From contig JAGPCO010000055.1 of assembly GCA_018058095.1 (NCBI GenBank), positions 1-46,586 of the forward strand: a stretch of 46,586 nt of DNA. The letters are read 5' to 3'. Below are positions 41,201-46,586 of the stretch, piece after piece. Within the stretch, counting starts at the first letter, position 1; every line of letters starts with the position of its first letter. A program made the translations under genes and the position numbers. The notes below the pieces were generated by a model, which was not told the DNA's origin, ran no database searches, and saw only the letters and a list, made by a program, of their open reading frames with translations. Source of the stretch: Kofleriaceae bacterium. GTDB lineage: Bacteria; Myxococcota_A; Polyangia; Haliangiales; Haliangiaceae.

Positions 41201-41549
41201 CCACGAAGTCGACGCCGCCGGCGGTGCCGACCTCGTGCACGGTGATGACGTTGCGGTGGCTGAGCTTGGCCATGGCCCGGGCCTCGCGCAGCAGGCGCAG
41301 CCGGGCCTCGCCCCCGGCCTCGCTGCGCAGGACCTTGATGGCGACGCGCCGGTCGAGGTCGGGGTCATGCGCGGCGTAGACCAGGCCCATCCCGCCGGCG
41401 CCGAGCTCGCGCTCGATGCGGTAGCGGCCGAGCTGGTCGCCCGGCGCCAGCGCACGCGCGTGGCCGGGCGACGGCGCGGACGAACCAGGCGCGGCCGCGG
41501 TGGCCTCGGGCTCGCTCGCCGAGGTGTCGCCGTGGGCATCGACCGGCAT
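38229..41549 (-). CDS. Large Ser/Thr kinase with extracytoplasmic helical and carboxypeptidase-regulatory-like domains
   Basis: The product is 1106 residues. The kinase domain (about 42-335) has GAGGMGLVYAAHD, VAIKVL, HRDFKPANVLL (His161, Asp163), DFGLA (Asp181) and APEQ. Between DFG and APE lies an Ala-rich insert of about 40 extra residues. One membrane helix follows at about 345-365 (VVAAGVGALAGGALLYA). The outer part contains a helical TPR-like region (about 420-720), then a carboxypeptidase-regulatory-like beta domain (VTVRGRVVDTSGRPVAGIEV, about 770) and more beta sandwich to the end. Kinases with TPR outer parts are common in myxobacteria; the beta-rich end is less usual. TACGCT lies 9 bases before ATG 41549. 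The gene is divergent from the 41616 lipoprotein. Confidence 0.92.
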   Translation of the reverse strand: MPVDAHGDTSASEPEATAAAPGSSAPSPGHARALAPGDQLGRYRIERELGAGGMGLVYAAHDPDLDRRVAIKVLRSEAGGEARLRLLREARAMAKLSHRNVITVHEVGTAGGVDFVAMELLDGGSLADWLRGERRPAAEVLRRFRAAGAGLAAAHARGLVHRDFKPANVLLGHDGRVVVTDFGLARAYEADVLAATLPAAPAPAAALATALEATLAAPAEASARSTSASRSGADLSSTLTATGALMGTPAYMAPEQHAGQQAGPAADQFAFAVALWEGLTGQRPFSGRTAAELRAAVERGPPDASALPRALRPVLVRALAPAAAARWPDLAALLTALDRSVDGPRRLVRGAVVAAGVGALAGGALLYATGGEDPAHAVAPVACGLTDAEIDAAWSPAVAAALPGALTGDPRWAKVASHLDGFSRAWRQERLAACAAPTAPTYHGRLACLAGLRDEVVGAVTVVRDLPPSVLVGVDLTDVVPSPELCRTGRRAAMPALPTDPATRAALASVGSDGTRARLLARVARRHPDPEGSEAKAGKARAHALADEVLTRARALADAYPPALPLALTTKATVTQLTGECGAAVGLFEEAATAAEAAGADGMRAMARVGALECTRNSSSDLAAIQRLTEQARAAIQRAGDDPILGASVDLIVAGIDAAAGRLDQAIDQTRAARATLVAAGDSRRAVVATDTLAEFHALRGEPGDLTLTVSLLRESLAWAEQTFGAGQPETEQRRLMLGMLLHDGDPAEAVAMIDRAGQALPSRPLAPAKPEAAVTVRGRVVDTSGRPVAGIEVVAAAPPISFVLHGALIPALQRGLATTRSGPDGAFTLATTRDHGVLAMAPGQRSRPAPAGDRPLTLRIEPNAQATVQVRVAPTADRGRTEPDPLLAAGRRVHLMNVYLMFEGFLASATGYQQGTQWSFSGLPAGPARAWTFSTSPLGDHRIDSVDVLLRPGQATSDGLGLDLSGTVLDVIVRAERGRIPSAQVVLATDDGLLAATTVAEVNTRLLRWPRFHVGMAIAVTPATTTSAGRPHYQAGDIHSRLAGVPPGPNIACVIPFAGDFGDGAYVATLDAPDELEVRCSRIDVDSTPLQAVVVTAPPMKNVVP

Positions 41550-41564
41550 GGCGCACGCAGCGTA
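41550..41564 (-). promoter_or_regulatory. Promoter with very short leader for the large kinase gene
   Basis: On the minus strand, TACGCT at 41564-41559 lies 9 bases before ATG 41549, giving a predicted leader of about two bases. No ribosome binding site is visible. Confidence 0.42.
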
Positions 41565-41603
41565 CCTCAGGTCGCGCCCCGGCCGGGCCGCGCGCGCTCG
41601 CGC

Positions 41604-41615
41604 TATGATGGGCCG
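41604..41615 (+). promoter_or_regulatory. Leaderless-type promoter of the Cys-rich lipoprotein gene
   Basis: TATGAT at 41604-41609 matches five of six bases of the -10 consensus and is followed by 6 bases and ATG 41616. No -35 was recognised. Together with the kinase promoter it forms a divergent pair. Confidence 0.58.
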
Positions 41616-43844
41616 ATGCGGCAGCGCGGGCGCGTGGTGATGGTGCTGGCGCTCGTGGCGGCCACGCCGGCCTGCCTCGAGTCCAGCCTGGTGCCGTGCG
41701 CCGACGGCACGTTCTGCCCGTCCGGCACGGTCTGTGGCGAGGGCACCTGCACGCCGGCCGAGGCGCTGGCCGGCTGCGCCGGCAGCCCCGACGGCACCGC
41801 CTGCACGATCGCCGGAGGCCCGGGCGCCTGCATCCTGGGCGTGTGCACCGCCCAGGAGTGTGGAGACGGCGCGGTGACCGGCACCGAGCAGTGTGATGGG
41901 GCCGCGGCTCGGACCTGCGAGGCGCTCGGGCATCACGGAGGGACGCTCACCTGCAGCGCCGCCTGCCAGTTCGACGTCAGCGCCTGCCGTCGCTGCGGCG
42001 ACGGCGTGGTCGAGCCGGGGCTCGAGACCTGCGACGGCGCTCCGGCGACCGACTGCGTCGAGCGTGGCTACGACCTGGGCCCGACCAGCTGCACCAGCCT
42101 GTGTAACGCCGACCTCCGCCGGTGCGAGTTCACGGCCTGGCAACGGGCCTTCACCGCGTCGCGCACCCTCGTCGCCGGCGCCAGCGCGGGGCCGGACGAC
42201 GTCCTCATCGCCGGCGCCAACGGCTACGTGGCCCGGTTCGACGGCGCTGGCTGGATCGATGGCACGGTGCCGACCGAGGAACGCCTGGGCGAGGTCGAGG
42301 CGTCGACCACCAGCTACTGGGTCAGCAGCGGAGCGCGCCTGTATCGCCTGGCCCGATCGGCCAGCGTCGCCGATCCGGCGGCCTGGCAGGAGCACGTGCC
42401 GCCGTCGACGCCGGTCCGGGCGATGCACGTGCGGCACGACGCCGACGTCTGGCTCGGTGGTCCGGGGCGAGCGCTCCACGCCTACGACGGCGCCCAGTGG
42501 ACGGCGGTCACGCTCCCCGGCGCGGTGGCCGGCGGGGTGAACTCGATCTGGCGCGATGACGCCCGGTCCGTGATCGGCATGGGCGACGGCAAGGTGCTGG
42601 TCTCGTTCGGCGCGGCCGCCTTCACCACGGCGGCCACGTGCGCGCCGGCCGCGGTCGTCGAGGTGTGGGCCGACCCCGACGGGGCGATCGGCGCGGCGTG
42701 TGACGATGATCGGTTGATCCGGATCGCGGGTGCGGGGCCAGCGGAGATCACGACGTTCCCTGGCTCGGCATGGATCGGCGCGGAGGCGCACGCCGGCTCG
42801 GTGGTCGTCGTCGCGACGGGAGGGCGTCCGCTGTGGCGCGACGGCGGCTACTGGAGCTGGATCGATCAGCCGCTCGCGGGCGCCGACGCGGCCGTGATCA
42901 CCGAGACCGCCGTGTTCATCCTGGTCGGGACCACGGTGTACCAGCGCCCGGCGCGCTGGTGGACGTCGACGACGACGGTCGATCCATCGGCCAGCGTGAG
43001 CGCGGCCTGGTTCCGGTCCGAGGCGGGCGCGGTGGTGCCCTGGATCGCCAGCGGCGTGACCCTGGCCCGGGCCGGGGAGGTCGTGCCCACCACGCTGTCC
43101 GGCTGCGGCAACACGCTGGCCCGGATCGGTGGCCTGGCCGGGCACGCGCCGGGGCCGCTGTTCGCGATCGCCGCGATGACGGGCGGTGGCTCGGCCCTGC
43201 TCCAGATCGACGCCCCGGCGGCGTCGCCCCTCACCCTGCGTTGTGTGGTCGAGGTGGCGCAGGACCTGAGCACGGTCGCGGTCAGCCCGGACGGCGCGGC
43301 CATCGCCGTCGGCGACAATGGGCGCGTGGTGATCGCCCAGCCGGCCGGGCCGGCCCAGACGTACCTGGGGAGCCTCGACGGCCTGCCAGGCAACGCCCTG
43401 GTCGGCGCCTGGATCGGCAGCGGCGACGACGCCTGGGTCGTCGGCACCGCCGGCGCGATCGCCCACTGGGACGGCGCCAGCTGGACCACGACGCCGCCGT
43501 TCGTGACGATCTCCCTGCAGGGGGTCCGGGCCTGGCCCGGCGGGGAGGTCCTGGTGGTCGGCGCCGCCGGCACGGTGTGGCAACGGCGCGGAGGGCAGTG
43601 GGAAGCGCTCGACGGCCCGCCGGGCGCGCGCACGCTGCGGGCGATCGACGGCGCCCAGCCCGACGACGTGTGGATCGGCGGCCTCGATGGTTCGCTGGCG
43701 CACTTCGATGGCGTGAGCTGGTCGCGCGCCACCTTGCCCCCGGTCGCCGGCCAGGACATCGACACGGTGCAGGTGGTGCCGGGTGGACTGGCGCTGCGGG
43801 TCGTCAACACCGGCGGGTCCGTGCGTCAGCTGCGCGGCCTCTGA
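41616..43844 (+). CDS. Cys-rich propeller-like surface lipoprotein
   Basis: The product is 742 residues. The signal peptide RGRVVMVLALVAATPAC has an atypical lipobox (TPAC). The first 170 residues are Cys-rich: CADGTFCPSGTVCGEGTC, then DUF4215-like units CGDGAVTGTEQCDG and CGDGVVEPGLETCDG. The rest is a repeat-rich beta-propeller, with blades of the kind DDVLIAGANGYVARFDGAGW, DVWLGGPGRALHAYDGAQW, DDAWVVGTAGAIAHWDGASW, and DDVWIGGLDGSLAHFDGVSW. The repeated phrase W-x-x-G...L-x-H-x-D-G-x-x-W is common in myxobacterial surface proteins. It may bind a surface ligand. Its end overlaps the convergent MocR gene by 19 bases. Confidence 0.87.
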   Translation: MRQRGRVVMVLALVAATPACLESSLVPCADGTFCPSGTVCGEGTCTPAEALAGCAGSPDGTACTIAGGPGACILGVCTAQECGDGAVTGTEQCDGAAARTCEALGHHGGTLTCSAACQFDVSACRRCGDGVVEPGLETCDGAPATDCVERGYDLGPTSCTSLCNADLRRCEFTAWQRAFTASRTLVAGASAGPDDVLIAGANGYVARFDGAGWIDGTVPTEERLGEVEASTTSYWVSSGARLYRLARSASVADPAAWQEHVPPSTPVRAMHVRHDADVWLGGPGRALHAYDGAQWTAVTLPGAVAGGVNSIWRDDARSVIGMGDGKVLVSFGAAAFTTAATCAPAAVVEVWADPDGAIGAACDDDRLIRIAGAGPAEITTFPGSAWIGAEAHAGSVVVVATGGRPLWRDGGYWSWIDQPLAGADAAVITETAVFILVGTTVYQRPARWWTSTTTVDPSASVSAAWFRSEAGAVVPWIASGVTLARAGEVVPTTLSGCGNTLARIGGLAGHAPGPLFAIAAMTGGGSALLQIDAPAASPLTLRCVVEVAQDLSTVAVSPDGAAIAVGDNGRVVIAQPAGPAQTYLGSLDGLPGNALVGAWIGSGDDAWVVGTAGAIAHWDGASWTTTPPFVTISLQGVRAWPGGEVLVVGAAGTVWQRRGGQWEALDGPPGARTLRAIDGAQPDDVWIGGLDGSLAHFDGVSWSRATLPPVAGQDIDTVQVVPGGLALRVVNTGGSVRQLRGL

Positions 43845-45403
43845 CCCGGCCGCGGCAGCGCGGCCGCCATGGTCGCGACCGCACGCGCCAGCTCACCTTC
43901 GGTCCACGGCGCGAACACCAGGCGCAGCGCGCGCGGGTCGTGGCCGTCGAAGGTGTAACGCGCGCCGGGGGCCAGGTCGACGCCGCTGGCGGCGCAGGCG
44001 GTGAGCCAGCGCGCCACGTCGACCGGCGCGGTCACCGGCGCCCACAGCGAGATGCCGCCGGCCGGCGCCGCGATGGTGAGCACGTCGCCGAGGTGGCGCC
44101 GCAGCGCGCCGACGAGGGCGTCGCGCCGGGACTGGTAGCGCAGCCGCATCTTGCGCATGTGCCGGGTCAGCTCGCCCTCGCTCATGAGCTCGGCGACCGC
44201 CGCCTCCATCGCCAGGTCACCCTGGCGGTCCATCGCCGCCCGCCACACCGTCAGGCGCTCGATCACCGGCGGCGCGGCCAGCACGAAGCCGAGGCGCAGG
44301 CCGGGCGCCAGCACCTTGGACAGCGTGCCGATGTACACCACCGGTCCGGGGGCGTCGCTGGCCGCCAGCGGTGGCACCGGGCGCGAGGCGTAGTGGAACT
44401 CGTGGTCGTAGTCGTCCTCGAGGATGGTCAGGCCGTGGCGCCGCGCCAGCGCGAGCAGGGCCAGGCGCCGGGCCGGGCTCATCGTCACCGTGGTCGGGTA
44501 CTGGTGGTGCGGCGTGACGTACACCGCGTCGACGCGGCGGCGCGCCACCAGGCGGGCCAGGGCGGCGACGTCGAGGCCGTCGCCGTCGACCGCGATCGGC
44601 ACCAGGCGGGCCCCGGCCAGGCGGAGCGCGTTCCAGGCCGGAGCGTAGCCGAAGGCCTCGACGGCGACGGTGGCGCCGGGGCGGAGCAGCGCCCGCGCGC
44701 ACAGGTCGAGGGCCATCTGGCTGCCACGGGTGACCAGCACGTGCTCGGGCCCGGCCGGCACGCCACGCAGGGTGCGGATGAGCGTCGCCAGCGCGGCACG
44801 CAGGGCGGGGTGGCCGGCCGCCTCGCCGTAGCCGAGCAGGCGCCGGCCCGACCGGCGGATGACGCGGCGCCAGGCCCGGGCCAGCTCGTCGATCGGGACC
44901 AGGCGCGGGTCGGGCATGCCGAGCGACAGGCCGAGCATCGGCGTCGCGGCGCGAGCCGGACCCGCTGGCGACGATGGACGCAGGCCGGCCACCAGGGCGG
45001 GGAGCGTGACGGTGGCGCTGGGGAGCTCGCCGGTGCCGGCCGGCGCGGAGCCGGCGGGGCGGGGCGGCCCGGCTGGCAGGTCGAGGCTGACGAACAGCCC
45101 GCGGCCGGGCTGGCTGGTCAACCAGCCCTGCGCCTCGACCTCGGCCAGCGCGGCCAGCACGGTGTTGCGATGGACCGCGAGGGACGCGGCCAGCGCCCGG
45201 CTGGAGGGCAGGCGCTGCCCCGGCCGCCAGCGGCCACGCTCGAGGTCGGCGACCAGGGCGCGGGCGATGGCCAGGAAGCGTGGGCCGGTCGGGGCCAGCG
45301 CGAGGGCCACCGCGTCGGCGCGGGTGTCTCGCCGGGGACGCGCCCGGGGGCGGGCCATCGTGCGGCGCGTGGCGCGGGCGCGGCGCGGGGGTCGGCTGGG
45401 CAT
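43826..45403 (-). CDS. MocR-family (GntR/aminotransferase) transcriptional regulator, PdxR-like
   Basis: The product is 525 residues. A basic N-terminal tail leads into a GntR winged helix (about 40-105: ALVADLERGRWRPGQRLPSSRALAASL, here cut at ALVADLERGRWRPG; then VHRNTVLAALAEVEAQGW). An aminotransferase fold-type I domain follows (about 150-515), with the PLP Lys363 in GTLSKVLAPGLRL, YVTPHHQYPTTVTMS, and LEDDYDHEFHY. Such regulators sense pyridoxal phosphate. It is divergent from a PNPOx-domain gene, the usual partner of PdxR-type regulators, with a palindrome between. ATG 45403 was chosen because TACCGT lies 6 bases upstream; the earlier ATG at 45448 lies inside the palindrome. Confidence 0.94.
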   Translation of the reverse strand: MPSRPPRRARATRRTMARPRARPRRDTRADAVALALAPTGPRFLAIARALVADLERGRWRPGQRLPSSRALAASLAVHRNTVLAALAEVEAQGWLTSQPGRGLFVSLDLPAGPPRPAGSAPAGTGELPSATVTLPALVAGLRPSSPAGPARAATPMLGLSLGMPDPRLVPIDELARAWRRVIRRSGRRLLGYGEAAGHPALRAALATLIRTLRGVPAGPEHVLVTRGSQMALDLCARALLRPGATVAVEAFGYAPAWNALRLAGARLVPIAVDGDGLDVAALARLVARRRVDAVYVTPHHQYPTTVTMSPARRLALLALARRHGLTILEDDYDHEFHYASRPVPPLAASDAPGPVVYIGTLSKVLAPGLRLGFVLAAPPVIERLTVWRAAMDRQGDLAMEAAVAELMSEGELTRHMRKMRLRYQSRRDALVGALRRHLGDVLTIAAPAGGISLWAPVTAPVDVARWLTACAASGVDLAPGARYTFDGHDPRALRLVFAPWTEGELARAVATMAAALPRPGQRPRS

Positions 45404-45415
45404 GGGGGCACGGTA
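45404..45415 (-). promoter_or_regulatory. Leaderless-type promoter of the MocR gene
   Basis: On the minus strand, TACCGT at 45415-45410 is followed by 6 bases and ATG 45403. The palindrome at 45447-45468 lies just upstream of where the -35 would be, suited to autoregulation. Confidence 0.5.
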
Positions 45416-45446
45416 CGGCGGCCGATGCCGGTCTAGCGACTGGTCC

Positions 45447-45468
45447 ATCCAGATTCTAGAAACTGGAT
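45447..45468. promoter_or_regulatory. Putative MocR operator palindrome
   Basis: ATCCAG, ten bases (containing TTCTAGAA), CTGGAT: 10 of 11 base pairs match across a 22-base palindrome. ACTGG also recurs as a direct repeat at 45439-45443 and 45462-45466. It sits in the gap between the divergent MocR and PNPOx-GNAT genes, where MocR proteins usually bind. Confidence 0.6.
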
Positions 45469-45504
45469 CTTCAGGAGTACCAGCGAGGGCGGTACCACCA
45501 GCCC

Positions 45505-46569
45505 ATGCGCCGCGCCGAGTTCGCCATGGCCCCGGAGGCCGCCCGCGCCTTCCTGACCGAGCAGGCCACCTTCCACCTCGCCAGCACCCGCGCCGATGGG
45601 ACGCCGTTGCTGCGCACCCTGCACGGGGTGGTGGTCGACGGGCACCTGGTCTTTCACAGCGCGCCGGCCGGCGACAAGACCTGCGTGGTCGGCCGGCCGG
45701 CGGTGGCCGCCAGCGAGGACCTGGTGGCGGTGGTGCCGAGCACGTTCTTCGATCCGATCAAGGCGTGCCCGGCCACCACCTACTACCGCAGCGTCCAGGT
45801 CGAGGGCACGGTGGTGGCGATCGAGGAACCCGGCGCCAAGGCGCGCGCCCTGCAGGCGCTGATGGAGAAGCTGCAGCCGGGTGGCGGCTACCGGCCCATC
45901 ACGGCCGACGACGCGATGTACCGCGGGCCGGTACGCGGCCTCCTGGTGGCCGGGCTGGCGCTCACCAGCGACCGGGTCACCGGCAAGGCCAAGCTGGCGC
46001 AGAACCGCAAGGCGGCCGAGGTGAGCGCGCTCCTGTCCTCGTTGTGGCGACGCGGCGACGACGGCGACGTACGCGCGATCGAGCTGGTACGCGACGCCAA
46101 CCCGGCCGCGGCCATGCCGCCGGAGCTGACCGGACCGGTCGGCATCACGCTGCACCCGTGGCTGCCGCCTGGTGAGGCGGGGGCGGTCGCCGCGCTGCTC
46201 GAGGGCACGTACTGGAACGTCGGCTACACCGCGGCGCAGCTGGCGCGGGCGCAGGTCGGCTCGACGGCGTGGATCGGCGCGCGCGACGCGTCGGGGGCGC
46301 TGATCGGCAGCGCCCGAGCGCTGGCCGACACCGGCAAGCTGGCCTGGATCTACGACGTCATCGTCGCCCCGAGCTGGCGCGGGCGCGGCGTCGGCACGGC
46401 CCTGGTGCGGATGCTGCTCGACCACCCGGCCGTGCGCGGCACCAGCCGGGTCATGCTCGGCACTCGCGACGCCCAGGAGGTGTACCGGCGGCTCGGCTTC
46501 GTCGAGCGTGCCGCGCTGGCGTCCGGGTACCCGACGACCGACATGGTGCTGGTGCGAGCGGCGCCCTAG
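45505..46569 (+). CDS. PNPOx-like flavin-binding domain fused to a GNAT acetyltransferase
   Basis: The product is 354 residues. The N-terminal split-barrel domain (about 5-200) resembles pyridoxamine 5'-phosphate oxidase-like/FMN-binding proteins: FHLASTRADGTPLLRTLHGV, LVFHSAPAGDKT, VAVVPSTFFD, YYRSVQVEGTVVAIEE. The C-terminal GNAT domain (about 210-350) has the acetyl-CoA loop VAPSWRGRGVGTALV and the final strands MLGTRDAQEVYRRLGF. Its place opposite a PLP-sensing MocR regulator suggests a role in vitamin B6 or amine metabolism; the acetyl acceptor is unknown. AGGAG at 45473-45477 is too far upstream to act as an ideal ribosome binding site. The stop lies in the palindrome at 46566-46584. 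Confidence 0.9.
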   Translation: MRRAEFAMAPEAARAFLTEQATFHLASTRADGTPLLRTLHGVVVDGHLVFHSAPAGDKTCVVGRPAVAASEDLVAVVPSTFFDPIKACPATTYYRSVQVEGTVVAIEEPGAKARALQALMEKLQPGGGYRPITADDAMYRGPVRGLLVAGLALTSDRVTGKAKLAQNRKAAEVSALLSSLWRRGDDGDVRAIELVRDANPAAAMPPELTGPVGITLHPWLPPGEAGAVAALLEGTYWNVGYTAAQLARAQVGSTAWIGARDASGALIGSARALADTGKLAWIYDVIVAPSWRGRGVGTALVRMLLDHPAVRGTSRVMLGTRDAQEVYRRLGFVERAALASGYPTTDMVLVRAAP

Positions 46570-46584
46570 CAGGCTGCCTGCTAG
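46566..46584. repeat. REP-like palindrome, short form
   Basis: CTAGCAGG-CTG-CCTGCTAG, a perfect 8-bp stem with a 3-base loop, containing the TAG stop of the PNPOx-GNAT gene. Its arms are identical to the outer arms of the palindrome at 32249-32279. It could also act as a terminator; the window ends 2 bases later. Confidence 0.55.
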
Positions 46585-46586
46585 CC

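Noticed and set aside
41550-43703. Minus-strand extension of the large kinase by over 700 codons
   Set aside because: It lies opposite the Cys-rich lipoprotein gene, has shadow-like composition, and the true start at 41549 has a promoter.

Overview
The window is very GC-rich, densely coded DNA of the kind found in Myxococcota. By gene content it is closest to the Haliangium/Kofleriaceae side of that phylum; this is a judgement from features, not a database match. The pointers are two Hanks-type Ser/Thr kinases, an FHA-domain sigma54 activator, a glycosidase-like protein with a MYXO-CTERM-type sorting tail, several Cys-rich or kelch-like surface lipoproteins, PEGA repeats, and a FecR/VIT/VWA giant protein. 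No rRNA, tRNA, CRISPR array or complete insertion sequence was recognised.

Layout. 1-4700 (+): the 3' end of a REP-associated (RAYT-type) transposase, an exported unknown protein, a membrane Ser/Thr kinase, and a LysM/MepA-type murein endopeptidase. 4744-4782: hairpins between convergent genes. 4817-6819 (-): groES-groEL behind a perfect CIRCE operator. 7162-10030 (+): a conserved-looking pair of unknown genes, a thrombospondin-3-type lipoprotein and a small outer-membrane-type protein. 10052-14273: panC, a zinc-ribbon membrane protein, a metallophosphoesterase and a TonB-like protein. 14406-20670 (+): a possible leader peptide, an ECF sigma factor and a 1861-residue FecR/VIT/VWA/TPR protein, each overlapping the next by ATGA. 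20672-25082: a kelch-like lipoprotein, then a Ski2-like helicase followed 12 bases later by an unusual Nudix fusion. 25082-32239 (-): a six-gene run (glycosidase-like MYXO-CTERM protein, FHA/sigma54 activator, lipoprotein, GlpD, MTA/SAH nucleosidase, DoxX-like protein) with three ATGA overlaps. 32391-41549 (-): a receiver-like/HATPase/PEGA membrane protein, a zincin-like protein, a small helical protein, an AAA+ ATPase, an unknown protein and a second large Ser/Thr kinase. 41616-46569: a Cys-rich propeller-like lipoprotein, then a MocR regulator divergent from a PNPOx-GNAT fusion, with a near-perfect palindrome between them.

The most striking cross-cutting signal is a repeated start-site arrangement. 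At about 15 independent starts on both strands, a -10-like hexamer (xAxxxT, often TAxxxT) lies 6-9 bases before the ATG/GTG, with no ribosome binding site. Several also have a TTGnnn -35 at 16-18 bases. This suggests that leaderless mRNAs are common in this organism, and it was used to choose several start codons. The strongest candidates for undescribed biology are the sigma/FecR-VIT-VWA module, the AAA+/small protein/zincin-like trio, the receiver-like/HATPase/PEGA protein, and the helicase-Nudix pair whose Nudix protein carries an unrecognised duplicated domain.
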